Shown piece by piece: positions 24,869 through 34,155 of a stretch of DNA of 64,000 nucleotides. The translations under genes were made by a program, and so were the position numbers. Source of the stretch: Tamlana carrageenivorans. Lineage in GTDB: Bacteria; Bacteroidota; Bacteroidia; Flavobacteriales; Flavobacteriaceae. The notes under the pieces are model-generated. The model saw only the letters and a program-made list of their open reading frames with translations. It was not told the DNA's origin and did not search any database. The DNA lies in assembly GCF_002893765.1 (NCBI RefSeq), contig NZ_CP025938.1:1736001-1800000 (forward strand), in the 5' to 3' direction. Numbering within the stretch: position 1 is the first letter of the stretch; every line of letters begins with the position of its first letter.

Positions 24869-27310
24869 TTAGTTTTTTATCACTTTTTTGGTAATTGTTG
24901 TATGGTTTGAAAGTGCTACTTTGGCAATAAAAACAGGGCTTATTTGAGGTAAATGGTAGGTTTCGATATTGTGTTTTCCTTGCAGTTGGTAGAGTGTTCG
25001 GCCGTAAATATCGTAAATAGTTATGGTTTTAATTTTGAGTTTTTTAGAAATATTAAATTGAATGTGGTTGTTTTCTAATGCTGTAATTTTAACAAAATTG
25101 TGATTGGCAGTGTTTTTATTTACGGTTAGGGAGTGATTTTTAAAAACGACTTCGAAACGGTTGTTAAATTCGCCAATTTCTGATGTGAAAGTGTATGCAG
25201 CGCCGTTTAAACTGTTAGGTTCTTTTAATTTGTGGGAAATATTAAGTAAATGATCTACGAGGTATACGGTATGGGAAGTAAGGAAATCGCCTTCAACATG
25301 ATCGATGGTAAGTTCATAATTCATAGAAGCTTCAAGGTTAGTGCTAAAGCCTAATTTTATAATTTCATCTTCATTTATACTTTTTACATGTTTACCTTGA
25401 ACGACGTACTTATTCATGTCTTGGGCTATTGTAGAATATAAAATGGCCGTGTAATTCTCATTTATCAGTCTTTTTGCATCATAGGCAAGGCCATCATTTT
25501 TGTTGGTTGCCCCATCGGCATAGGCTACTAAAATCTGACTAAAAATTCCTGTGTCTGATGTGAGGTTTAGCCATAATTTATTAGCAGTAACCTCGGGAGC
25601 TTTGGAGTGGTTTCCGGTTTTAAAAAAGTGGGAGTTACTTGTGTTATCTGCCATACGCATGGCATTGGTAAATTTTACGGTGCCGTTTTTTAGACCTGGT
25701 ACAAAAAAACTTTGTCCCGTTGATATGTATTTGCCTGGCGTTTTTTTGCTTGCTCCTGCTGCGCCACCCGAACCGATGGTATACGTGGCATAATCGTTTT
25801 GATGAAAATTGGATTGCTGATTGCCAACGTGTGACTCATGGTGCTCTGTAGCCTGCGACCAAAAATAGGCAGCACCATCAATAACGGTAGCATTGGCTTG
25901 CTGAAAGGCTACAAAATCGATAGCAGAAGGGTAAGGGTTGCCAATTAAGTTCCAGGCATAACCTGAATTTTGAGGATTTACGGCTATGGCTGTAGTCACA
26001 TCACCTGTGTTGAACGATCCTTTGAAACTGATTTTATCGGTGGCTGGAAATGTGTTACTGCGACTAGATGTGCAGGCATACCCAGTACCAGGAAGCATGA
26101 TGTCGCTGCCTTTTGCAAGTTGCCAGTCGTCGCCGTTGTCATCAGTATCATCACCATTGTTATCAATAAAATTATAGGCTTCAAAGTAAAACCTTCGGTC
26201 GTCATCTACATTGGCAAAAACCTGGTCAATAGAGGTTTCTTCTACCGGCGAACTCCAGTAGGTGTAATGGTACCATTTTGACTTAACAGCGCTTTCCTTA
26301 TTGAGAATGGCTGTTCCAGGTGGGTTGACAATGAAAATTCCTAGTTGATCATTTTGAACAAAATTCCCCCGATTTTCAACAGTTAAATTACCGTTTATTA
26401 TAACATCGTTTTCAACTTCTATATAGGTGTTGTTTTCAACAGTTAAAGTGATTCCCGAGTTTACGGTTAAATTACAGCATTTAAACGACGCTACACTTGT
26501 GCTGTAATTTCCTGAAATGATAGCCTTATTAGTTAATTTAGGAAGGCCATTATCCCAGGTAAAACCATCCCAAGTGGTGGTCGCCCCGATACAACTTCGT
26601 GCTGAAGAGCAAGTATAAGTACAACCTCCTAAAGTTTGGGGAACGGTTTTTTTACCTACCCAGTTTAATGGATTTACAACAGATTCTAAGATTAAAGTTT
26701 GATCTTGATTAGCACTGCAGTTGTAGTAAGCATTATTTAAATTACCTAGGTAAACGGCATTCACGCCATCGGTTAGTCCGGCAGGAACCTCGCTGTTGTT
26801 CGGGTCGTTAGTGTTGCTGCTGTCTTTAGCATCGGTCCACCCAGTATCGCTTCCAAAATGTATGGCGAATAACATGGTAGGTGCCACATTTGTACCTTGA
26901 AAGGCAATTATTTGGTCGCTGTTATTAGAAGCTAGAGCAAAACCTAAATCACTAGGTTCTTCTTTAGCCTCGCCTACTGTAGCTGTATAAATTCCAGAGT
27001 CGGTTGCTGTTTCAGAAACAATAATTTCTGTGCCACAAGGCAAATCGCTGGTTGCGGTCCATATAACTATGCCTTCGGTTTTAGGTTTGCCATCGCTATT
27101 TAAAGGAAATCCTCCAGCAGAAACCCAGCCTTTATCGGTAAAATTTATGCTGGTACCATTGGTAATATCGGTTAATATAACAAATGAAAATTGATCGGGG
27201 TCTTCAGAATTAAAACCTGTTATAGCGATATCGCCTTCGGTTAAATTAGTTTGTGAAAAGCCTAAAGTGGTTATAAATAGGCAGAGTTGCAGTAAGGTTG
27301 GTGTTTTCAA
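24869..27310 (-). CDS. Secreted T9SS cargo protein, 813 aa
   Basis: Signal peptide MKTPTLLQLCLFITTLGFSQ. The mature N-terminus (about 22-230) starts GDIAITGFNSEDPDQFSFVI and resembles the lamin-tail-like domains of many secreted flavobacterial proteins. A cysteine-containing linker follows (TYTCSSARSCIGATTTWDG), then a beta-rich region with HYTYWSSPVEET and GYAWNLIGNPYPSAIDF, a pattern common just before T9SS tails. A type A sorting domain ends at TKKVIKN. It should cross the outer membrane by T9SS and be anchored or released at the surface. Domain functions are unknown. Its neighbour at 22686-24461 is a decayed paralogue. Confidence 0.82.
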   Translation of the reverse strand: MKTPTLLQLCLFITTLGFSQTNLTEGDIAITGFNSEDPDQFSFVILTDITNGTSINFTDKGWVSAGGFPLNSDGKPKTEGIVIWTATSDLPCGTEIIVSETATDSGIYTATVGEAKEEPSDLGFALASNNSDQIIAFQGTNVAPTMLFAIHFGSDTGWTDAKDSSNTNDPNNSEVPAGLTDGVNAVYLGNLNNAYYNCSANQDQTLILESVVNPLNWVGKKTVPQTLGGCTYTCSSARSCIGATTTWDGFTWDNGLPKLTNKAIISGNYSTSVASFKCCNLTVNSGITLTVENNTYIEVENDVIINGNLTVENRGNFVQNDQLGIFIVNPPGTAILNKESAVKSKWYHYTYWSSPVEETSIDQVFANVDDDRRFYFEAYNFIDNNGDDTDDNGDDWQLAKGSDIMLPGTGYACTSSRSNTFPATDKISFKGSFNTGDVTTAIAVNPQNSGYAWNLIGNPYPSAIDFVAFQQANATVIDGAAYFWSQATEHHESHVGNQQSNFHQNDYATYTIGSGGAAGASKKTPGKYISTGQSFFVPGLKNGTVKFTNAMRMADNTSNSHFFKTGNHSKAPEVTANKLWLNLTSDTGIFSQILVAYADGATNKNDGLAYDAKRLINENYTAILYSTIAQDMNKYVVQGKHVKSINEDEIIKLGFSTNLEASMNYELTIDHVEGDFLTSHTVYLVDHLLNISHKLKEPNSLNGAAYTFTSEIGEFNNRFEVVFKNHSLTVNKNTANHNFVKITALENNHIQFNISKKLKIKTITIYDIYGRTLYQLQGKHNIETYHLPQISPVFIAKVALSNHTTITKKVIKN

Positions 27311-27389
27311 GGGGTGTTTTTTTGTGTCTTTGTGAGAGAAACTAAAACGGGTTTTAATAATTTTTTTTCAATTGTTTGTTTATCCTTGT

Positions 27390-27397
27390 TACATTTG
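27390..27397 (+). promoter_or_regulatory. Bacteroidota -7 box immediately before recX
   Basis: TACATTTG matches TAnnTTTG. Only 7 bp separate it from the recX ATG at 27405, which would leave almost no leader. Confidence 0.45.
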
Positions 27398-27404
27398 ATG
27401 CCTT

Positions 27405-27878
27405 ATGGAATCAAAAAAAACACATACGGTTCAGGAGGCCACTAAAAAACTTGAGCATTTTTGTGCGTATCAAGAGCGTTGTCATAAGGAAGTTCGCAAA
27501 AAACTGGAAGCCATGTTCATGATTCCCGAGGCTATTGATGTGATTATTGTGCATCTTTTAGATCATAATTTTTTAAATGAAGAACGCTTTGCAAAAGCCT
27601 TCGTTCGTGGTAAATTCAATATCAAACATTGGGGGCGTCGTCGTTTAACAGCGGAATTAAAACAAAGAGACATATCAAAATTTAATATTAATCAAGCTTT
27701 AGCTGAAATTGACGATCATGATTATCTGACTTTGTTTTCCGAATTAGCAGAAAACCGTGCGAATGTAATAAAAGAAGTAAATACTTACAAAAAACGTAAG
27801 AAATTTATTGATTATTTTTTGTATCGGGGTTGGGAATCACATTTGGTTTATGAGAAAGCATACGAATTGATTCCATAA
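27405..27878 (+). CDS. recX: Regulatory protein RecX
   Basis: 157 residues of three-helix repeats typical of RecX (EHFCAYQERCHKEVRKKLEA; LLDHNFLNEERFAKAFVRGK; FIDYFLYRGWESHLVYE). It modulates RecA filaments in the cytosol. recA is not in the window, which is common. Possibly expressed from a leaderless or near-leaderless transcript. Confidence 0.92.
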   Translation: MESKKTHTVQEATKKLEHFCAYQERCHKEVRKKLEAMFMIPEAIDVIIVHLLDHNFLNEERFAKAFVRGKFNIKHWGRRRLTAELKQRDISKFNINQALAEIDDHDYLTLFSELAENRANVIKEVNTYKKRKKFIDYFLYRGWESHLVYEKAYELIP

Positions 27879-27901
27879 GGGTTTAAATGCATAAGCGGTT
27901 A

Positions 27902-28759
27902 TTACCCTTTTCCGGCTCTAATTATGGCTTGTTTATTTTTCCAATCAATCCATTTTTGTCCCTTTATTTTACGCATTAAATTGTCGTAATTACGCATTAT
28001 TAAAATGTTGTACAGAGCCTTTGTAAAGTTTTTTGGATTTCTTGCAATAGCCCTTAAACTCATAGAAAAACCGGGCGTTATGTAATGCATATAATGCCAA
28101 AAACCTTCTGGTATATACAATATTTCGCCATGATTAAGCTCGGTTTTGTAACCTTTAGCTTTTTTAAGTAACGGCCATTTTTTAAAATCGGGATTGTTCA
28201 AATCGATATCTTCTCTGGTAATTAAAGAATGCGGTATTTTATATAAAAATGGATTTTGCTCTTGATCGAACAGTATGATTTGTTTTTTGCCTTCAAAATG
28301 AAAATGAAAAATATTGGCTAAATCGATGTCGTAATGCATAAAGGTGTATGAATTTTGGCCGCCAAAAAATAACATCGGGATGCTTTTCATAAGGCGTAAT
28401 CCAAAATCTGGAAAGGTAAAATCCTTTTGTAAACTTGGGATTTCCTTAAGGGCATTCCATAAAAAAATGCGGTATTTGGTAGGGTGTTGTTTTAGTAAAT
28501 CGATATAATCATTAAGCTTCATTGTAGCATGAGGTTCGTTAAAACCATCTTTGTAATCTACGGGGCGGTCATCGTAAAGTGGTACTGTTATATCTCCTCC
28601 AAGGCTTTTAATATAATCTAAATTCCATTTTGTATATGCGGGCCAATCCTCAATAAACCGTTCTATCACCACAGGTTTTTGTGGCTTAAAATAGTGCTGT
28701 AAAAAATCTGACTTAGTAATGGTTTTTACACGTGGAATATCTTGTAAGTTTAAAGACAA
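27902..28759 (-). CDS. Cupin-like (JmjC/FIH-type) oxygenase domain protein
   Basis: 285 residues. A TTG start at 28759 is chosen because no ATG is available before the conserved core begins at VKTITKSDFLQHYFKPQKPV. The Fe(II) ligands of the cupin-8/JmjC fold are visible: the HxD pair in FMHYDIDLANIFHFHFEGKK and the distal His in ILYIPEGFWHYMHYI. Such proteins are 2-oxoglutarate-dependent hydroxylases; the substrate is not known. Convergent with recX and co-oriented with dgt. Confidence 0.83.
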   Translation of the reverse strand: MSLNLQDIPRVKTITKSDFLQHYFKPQKPVVIERFIEDWPAYTKWNLDYIKSLGGDITVPLYDDRPVDYKDGFNEPHATMKLNDYIDLLKQHPTKYRIFLWNALKEIPSLQKDFTFPDFGLRLMKSIPMLFFGGQNSYTFMHYDIDLANIFHFHFEGKKQIILFDQEQNPFLYKIPHSLITREDIDLNNPDFKKWPLLKKAKGYKTELNHGEILYIPEGFWHYMHYITPGFSMSLRAIARNPKNFTKALYNILIMRNYDNLMRKIKGQKWIDWKNKQAIIRAGKG

Positions 28760-28844
28760 ACTGGAATAGATTTAGTGAATTTAAAGTTAATAAAAACTAA
28801 ATAAAAATACTACATAATTTTACATTTATCTGTTCTTTAGTCTT

Positions 28845-30185
28845 TTAAACCCCAAGTCCCTTAATTTTTTTATAATCTAAAATGGCTTTACTGTCAGACA
28901 ATAGCGATATGTAATGGCAAACACTTAACAAGCGTGTGTATAAATTTTCGGTATCCGTTTTAATGGTGTCTGGTAAGCTTTTTAAGATGAGCTTGTCGTA
29001 GTTAGATGTGGTATTGTTAAAACTATTGTTAACTGCCGTGGTGTAAGTTTCTAAAAGGGTGTTTATAACACCATACCCTATGATTTCCTTATCGATAACT
29101 TCGGTAGATTGATACACATTCTCGACACTTATTTTTATAACATCTTTAATTTGGGCGTCATAAGCACTTTTGTCTAATAAAGCACAGTTAAAAGTGCCTT
29201 CTAAAATGGCTTCTTCGTTGGCCATAAAAATATCAACAGCTTCATTAATTAGCGATCCTATGGCTAAGGCACGTAAATACCCAATACGGTCTTTTTGAGT
29301 TTCTAGAGCGTAATAATTTTCGGGTATGATGTTCTTTCGAATGATTTTTGATAAATACTCTAAAGCGTATTCTTCTTGAATTAAGCCTAAGTTGATGCCG
29401 TCTTCAAAATCGATAATGGTATAGCAAATATCATCGGCGGCTTCAACTAAATAGGTAAGCGGGTGCCTGGCGTAGCTCATGTTATCATGACTGCGTTTTA
29501 TTAGGCCGAGTTCCTGGGCGACATCTTCAAAGTTTTCTTTTTCCGATTGAAAAACACCATACTTTTTATCGGCAATGTGTGGGGTGGGCTTCTTTGGTAG
29601 CGATTCTTTAGGGTATTTTGTAAAGGCACCAAGTGTGGCATAACTTAAACGGATGCCTCCTGGTCGCCCTGCTCTGGTTTCGGTTAGAATTTTAAATCCG
29701 TTGGCATTGCCTTCAAAATCGCATAAATCTTGATATTCTTTAGGGGTGAGTTGGTCTTTGTAAACTTTTCCAGAACCGTTAATAAAAAACTCACCAATGG
29801 CTTTTTCACCCGAATGCCCGAATGGCGGATTGCCAATGTCGTGTGCTAAGGCGGCCGCGGCAACAATGGCGCCAAAATCATTAGCATGGTAACCATGAAT
29901 GTTTTTTAAATGCGGATGCTTTTCTAGGAGTTTATGGCCTACACTACGGCCTAAAGAGCGTCCAACCACACTAACCTCCAAACTATGAGTAAGTCGTGTA
30001 TGAACAAAATCGGTGTTAGAAAGCGGGATAACCTGTGTTTTGTCTTGCAGACTTCTAAATTCTGATGAGAATATAATACGATCGTAATCCACTTCAAAAC
30101 CAATACGGTTTTCATCTTGTTCTTTACGTATTCTTTTATTGGTGTCGCCAAAGCGCTTTAAGGATAGTAGTTGTTCCCAGTTCAT
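28845..30185 (-). CDS. dgt: Deoxyguanosinetriphosphate triphosphohydrolase-like protein
   Basis: 446 residues with the HD-domain metal motifs: RLTHSLEVSVVGRSLGR (H), AALAHDIGNPPFGHSGEKAI (HD) and VEAADDICYTIIDFEDG (D). Dgt enzymes hydrolyse dNTPs, classically dGTP to deoxyguanosine and tripolyphosphate. The N-terminus QDKTQVIPLSNTDFVHTRLT is diagnostic. Cytosolic; divergent from the envelope locus at 30.4 kb. Confidence 0.93.
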   Translation of the reverse strand: MNWEQLLSLKRFGDTNKRIRKEQDENRIGFEVDYDRIIFSSEFRSLQDKTQVIPLSNTDFVHTRLTHSLEVSVVGRSLGRSVGHKLLEKHPHLKNIHGYHANDFGAIVAAAALAHDIGNPPFGHSGEKAIGEFFINGSGKVYKDQLTPKEYQDLCDFEGNANGFKILTETRAGRPGGIRLSYATLGAFTKYPKESLPKKPTPHIADKKYGVFQSEKENFEDVAQELGLIKRSHDNMSYARHPLTYLVEAADDICYTIIDFEDGINLGLIQEEYALEYLSKIIRKNIIPENYYALETQKDRIGYLRALAIGSLINEAVDIFMANEEAILEGTFNCALLDKSAYDAQIKDVIKISVENVYQSTEVIDKEIIGYGVINTLLETYTTAVNNSFNNTTSNYDKLILKSLPDTIKTDTENLYTRLLSVCHYISLLSDSKAILDYKKIKGLGV

Positions 30186-30276
30186 TGCTGTCTATTAAAA
30201 GTGCTGGCAAGATACTTATTTTCATTAAAAAAATGGGCTTTGGTAGGCACTTCAAAATTATAATCACAAGACGGCT

Positions 30277-30346
30277 TAACATTGCCGTAACATAATAATC
30301 ACAAACGATTAATCTTTTGGTAACACATAACTTCCAGTTCTGTAGT
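30277..30346 (+). promoter_or_regulatory. 11-bp-phased TAAC repeats before the stand-alone carboxypeptidase-like gene
   Basis: Tetramers at 30277 (TAAC), 30288 (TAAC), 30299 (TCAC), 30310 (TAAT) and 30321 (TAAC) are spaced exactly 11 bp, one helical turn. They end about 20 bp before a degenerate -7 box (TTACTTTG, 30345-30352). This is the geometry of OmpR/PhoB-type tandem direct-repeat operators. The same array type precedes the next two genes. Confidence 0.5.
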
Positions 30347-30374
30347 TACTTTGCAACATAATAGCGATAGAACA

Positions 30375-30767
30375 ATGAAACAATTATTATATATACTCGT
30401 ATTTGGCTTTTCAGTTTTTGGTTTTGCTCAAAATACCGGTTCGATTAGTGGGAATTTATTGGATTTAGAAGAAGGTCATGCTCCTTTACTGTATGCTAAA
30501 GTTATGGTAAAAGAAACGGGTGTTGAAGCTTTATCTAATGAAGCCGGATTTTTTAAATTCGAGGATGTAAAACCAGGAGCTTATACTTTAGTTTATAGTT
30601 TTGTAGGTTACGAAACTAAAGAAGTTAAAGTTGAAGTTTTACCTTCAAACGACGAAGTTTTGAAATTGCATTTAGGTGCTAGCACGGTGTCTTTGGATGA
30701 TTTGGCTTCGGTTTTTGCTAGTGCTTCTTCGGCTAGTAATGATTCGGCCATTGTAAGTAATAAATAA
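30375..30767 (+). CDS. Stand-alone carboxypeptidase-like regulatory domain protein
   Basis: 130 residues from ATG 30375 (an upstream TTG reading lies inside the promoter). Signal peptide MKQLLYILVFGFSVFGFAQ, then one beta-sandwich domain (GSISGNLLDLEEGHAPLLYA ... PGAYTLVYSFVGYETKEVKV) and a Ser/Ala tail. The domain is clearly similar to the N-terminal domain of the TonB receptor encoded next (SGTYTLIFSFVGYETQEV). It is a periplasmic or surface protein that is not fused to a barrel. It shares the 11-bp repeat promoter type with the two genes downstream. Function unknown. Confidence 0.8.
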   Translation: MKQLLYILVFGFSVFGFAQNTGSISGNLLDLEEGHAPLLYAKVMVKETGVEALSNEAGFFKFEDVKPGAYTLVYSFVGYETKEVKVEVLPSNDEVLKLHLGASTVSLDDLASVFASASSASNDSAIVSNK

Positions 30768-30815
30768 AATTATATTATATAAGGCTGGGTCGTATACTTT
30801 TGCTTTATAAAATTT

Positions 30816-30854
30816 AAAAAGCTGCTTATCAGTAAAATGAAAGCAGCTTTTTTG
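30816..30854 (+). terminator. Intrinsic terminator
   Basis: AAAAAGCTGCTT, an 11-15 nt loop, then AAGCAGCTTTTTT. It ends the short upstream gene, so the TonB receptor has its own promoter. Confidence 0.8.
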
Positions 30855-30973
30855 GTTAATATAATTAGTTTCTTTTTATAAAGTAGAGGTGTCTTAATTT
30901 CTTGATAATGAAGTGGTTTTGTTTTTCATGTTAATTTAATGTAATGTGTTTTTACTTGGTTTTTAACTTCCGA

Positions 30974-31032
30974 TAACCTTATCATAACACTTATGTTACT
31001 GTTCTTTAATCATGTCATAACACTAGCATTAC
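30974..31032 (+). promoter_or_regulatory. Six 11-bp-phased Pho-box-like repeats before the TonB receptor
   Basis: TAAC (30974), TAAC (30985), TTAC (30996), TAAT (31007), TAAC (31018), TTAC (31029): six anchors at exact 11-bp steps. TCATAACACT is repeated identically at 30982-30991 and 31015-31024. TGTCATAACACTAGCATTAC resembles two E. coli Pho-box half-sites. A -7-like TTTCTTTG follows at 31044-31051. Confidence 0.6.
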
Positions 31033-31074
31033 AAACCCATGGTTTCTTTGCAGCGTGAAATTATGACAAAAACT

Positions 31075-33831
31075 ATGAAAAAATTATTAGTATTATTTAC
31101 GATTTTTATATCGGCTTCTGCTTATGCCCAAAATATGGGTTCTATAAAAGGCATGTTAACCGATAAAGAATATAATAACGAGCCTTTAGCATTTGCTAAT
31201 GTTTTAATAAAAGGGACGACAAAAGGAACGACTTCCGATTTTGATGGACTTTATTACTTTGATAACATTGAATCAGGAACCTATACCTTAATATTTAGTT
31301 TTGTAGGTTACGAAACTCAAGAAGTAACTGTAACGGTTACAACAGGAAAAACCGAAGAGGTTAATATAGTAATGAGTGCGAGTGCCGCTACATTAGATGA
31401 GGTGATCGTAACAACCACTACTAAAAGAGAAAGTGAAACGGCTTTGTTATTGGAACAAAAGAAAGCCGTTACCATAAAGCAAGCTATTGGGGCTCAAGAA
31501 TTATCTAAAAAAGCCGTTTCCGATGCTGGTGCCGCAACTTTAAAGGTAACGGGTGTTAACAAAAAGGAAGGTTCTAGTAAAATTTATGTTAGAGGTTTGG
31601 GTGACCGCTATAACAATACTACTTTAAACGGTTTGCCGCTGCCTTCAAATGATCCTAGAAATAAAAACATCGATTTATCATTGTTTAGTACTGGTGTTAT
31701 TGAGAATGTAGGAATAGCTAAATCTTTTTCTTCAACGTCATCTTCCGATGTTGCAGGAGCAAGTGTAGATATTGTAAGTAAAGAAATGTCTGGAAAATCC
31801 TTTTTTAAATTCGAAGTGTCTTCAGCCGTAAATTCGCAAACCACATTTGAAGATTTTAAACAAATGGACGGATCAAATTGGTTGGGTATAGTTAAAAATA
31901 CTAAAACCGGTATAAATGATCTTACGGTATATAATTTTCAAAATAGTTTTTCGCCAAATCAAACCACGGCTAGCCCAAATTTTGGATTGTCATTTAACTA
32001 CGGAAATACGGTTAAGTTTTCAAATGAAAGTAGTTTAGGTGTCTTTTTAGTAGGGTCTTTTAGTAACGCTTACGCATATCAAGAAGGACGCTCAGCAAAC
32101 ATTGTTAATTTGGGTAATGTTGGTTCAGAGTTTGATACTAAAACTTATAATTACAATGCTTCTACCATGTTAATGGGGAATGTAGTTTATAAAATAAATA
32201 ACAATCATAAAATAAGCTACAATCATTTATTTGTGCATTCAAACACTCAGGAAATTGAAGATTTTGTGGGGACCACTCCTGATATAGGTAGAGAGGATGA
32301 CGATAACCGTTTACTAAATTTAATGTTGCAAACCGAAGTTCAAAACAGACTTTTTGTAAACCAAATATTATCAACCAATAAATTTGGCGAATCTGTTGAT
32401 GTAAATGCTGCTTTAAGTTACAATGCAATTTATAATGACGAGCCAGATAGAAGAAAAAACACTTTTATTATAGATAACGATTCTAATAGAACTTTCATTT
32501 CTCAAAATGCAGTAAGAGATAATAGTCGATTTTATGGTAACTTATTTGAAGATGATATTGCAGGAAATTTAGAAGCTATAAAATATTTAGGAGAACGTTT
32601 AGAAAATAAAGGAAAAGTAACTATAGGCTACAATGGCAGGTTAACAAACAGGAAGTTTGATGGTATTTATTACGATCATAACTTTGCAAACCCAACAGGT
32701 ACTATTGTTGATATAAATAATTTAGATGCTACTTTTAACCAAGGCAATCTGGATAATGGTATTTTTGGTGTTGAAACTTCAAGAGGTAGAAATAATAATG
32801 ATGATGAAACTTTTCTTCCGCAATTGTATAATGGTAATAAAACAACGCATGCTGCTTTTGCCGACCTAGTTTATAAATTTAATGACAAATTCACTACAAA
32901 TATTGGTTTACGGGCAGAAAGTGTTCAAATGAATGTTGATTGGGATGTTAACATTAGTGTTGCAGGTTACCCAAGTATAGGTGATATTGACTTAAACAAA
33001 AACTATGTTTTGCCAGCTTTAAATTTAAAATATGAGCTTAACGACAAAATTAATTTAAGGGCTTCAGGAAGTATAAGTTATACCTATCCGCAGTTTAAAG
33101 AAATTGCTCCTTTTACTTATGAGGGTATTAATTATCAAGAAACTGGGAATCCTGCTTTAATCCCTTCAGATAACTATAATGCCGAAATAAAATTTGAATT
33201 ATTCCCTAAGAAAAGTGAATTAATTGCTGTTGGTTTATTCGGGAAATTGATTGAAAACTCAATTAACCGTTTAGAACGAACATCGGCTATTGAAAGAGAT
33301 TTTACTTTCGACAATTCGGGTAATGCTACCATATATGGTGCAGAAATTGAAGCTAAAGTAGATGTTTTAAGCAAAGAGATTGACGCTGATAAATCGCAAG
33401 CTTTAACTTTTGGAACTAATGCTACTGTTATGAAAACTATCCTAAGCTTTGATAAAAGTAATACGCTTTTTAATTATACTGGCGATAGCTCGCAGTTAGA
33501 AGGTGCTTCGCCTTTTACAGTAAATGCCGATGTGTCTTATAGATTTACTAATAACGATAAAGAAACCATTTCAACTTTAGTTTTTAACTACCAAAGTGAT
33601 AAAGTGTTTAGTATTGGGACAAACTTTCAGGAAAATATTATTGAAAAAGCGGTTCCTATTTTAGATTTTGTTTTCAAACACCAATTTAACCAACAAATTA
33701 GTTTTAAGTTTAATGCTAAAAACTTATTAAATCCAAGTTTTGATAGATATAGAGATGTTGCTGGTAAGCCAATCATGAATACTTATAAAAATGGTGTTAC
33801 GGTAACTACAGGGTTAGTTTTGAATTTTTAA
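31075..33831 (+). CDS. TonB-dependent receptor with carboxypeptidase-like N-terminal domain
   Basis: About 918 residues. The start is set at ATG 31075, where the signal peptide MKKLLVLFTIFISASAYAQN begins (31063 is also possible; 31039 overlaps the -7 region). A carboxypeptidase-like domain (about 20-105), a short helical segment with QAIGAQELSKKAVSDAGAAT, the plug with KIYVRGLGDRYNNTTLNGLP, and a large barrel ending in VTVTTGLVLNF follow. It is an outer-membrane active transporter energised by TonB-ExbBD. The downstream surface lipoprotein is probably its partner. The Pho-box-like promoter suggests a phosphorus-containing substrate, which is inference. Confidence 0.87.
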   Translation: MKKLLVLFTIFISASAYAQNMGSIKGMLTDKEYNNEPLAFANVLIKGTTKGTTSDFDGLYYFDNIESGTYTLIFSFVGYETQEVTVTVTTGKTEEVNIVMSASAATLDEVIVTTTTKRESETALLLEQKKAVTIKQAIGAQELSKKAVSDAGAATLKVTGVNKKEGSSKIYVRGLGDRYNNTTLNGLPLPSNDPRNKNIDLSLFSTGVIENVGIAKSFSSTSSSDVAGASVDIVSKEMSGKSFFKFEVSSAVNSQTTFEDFKQMDGSNWLGIVKNTKTGINDLTVYNFQNSFSPNQTTASPNFGLSFNYGNTVKFSNESSLGVFLVGSFSNAYAYQEGRSANIVNLGNVGSEFDTKTYNYNASTMLMGNVVYKINNNHKISYNHLFVHSNTQEIEDFVGTTPDIGREDDDNRLLNLMLQTEVQNRLFVNQILSTNKFGESVDVNAALSYNAIYNDEPDRRKNTFIIDNDSNRTFISQNAVRDNSRFYGNLFEDDIAGNLEAIKYLGERLENKGKVTIGYNGRLTNRKFDGIYYDHNFANPTGTIVDINNLDATFNQGNLDNGIFGVETSRGRNNNDDETFLPQLYNGNKTTHAAFADLVYKFNDKFTTNIGLRAESVQMNVDWDVNISVAGYPSIGDIDLNKNYVLPALNLKYELNDKINLRASGSISYTYPQFKEIAPFTYEGINYQETGNPALIPSDNYNAEIKFELFPKKSELIAVGLFGKLIENSINRLERTSAIERDFTFDNSGNATIYGAEIEAKVDVLSKEIDADKSQALTFGTNATVMKTILSFDKSNTLFNYTGDSSQLEGASPFTVNADVSYRFTNNDKETISTLVFNYQSDKVFSIGTNFQENIIEKAVPILDFVFKHQFNQQISFKFNAKNLLNPSFDRYRDVAGKPIMNTYKNGVTVTTGLVLNF

Positions 33832-33920
33832 TGCTAGGGAATAAAAGCCCGCTTCACTTTCCTGAATCATGATCTGGTTCATAAAAATTGCTAAAAAGTA
33901 AATAACAATTATAGACTAAT

Positions 33921-33959
33921 GCCTTCAAAATGTTTTTCATTTTTGGAGGCTTTTTTTAT
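33921..33959 (+). terminator. Intrinsic terminator after the TonB receptor
   Basis: GCCTTCAAAAATG-type stem (GCCTTCAAAA / TTTTGGAGGC with one bulge) followed by T7. Confidence 0.65.
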
Positions 33960-34074
33960 AGTAAAAAATTCAAAAAAAAATTTAATCCATTTAAGTGTTT
34001 TCTCAGCATAAAAATAATTTCCAACAAATATGTTTTTCTTTAATAAACGTAGACTTAACATTGACAAAAATCCT

Positions 34075-34111
34075 TAACATTTTACTAATACATCGGTAAG
34101 ATTGTATTTAA
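34075..34111 (+). promoter_or_regulatory. 11-bp-phased repeats before the surface lipoprotein gene
   Basis: TAAC (34075), TAAT (34086), TAAG (34097), TTAA (34108) are spaced 11 bp; a further CTTAACATT lies at 34054, 19 bp upstream. Weaker than the two upstream arrays but of the same kind. Confidence 0.4.
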
Positions 34112-34155
34112 TATTATGCCTTTGCTTTGCATTAAAATAATAATTAAAAAATCAA

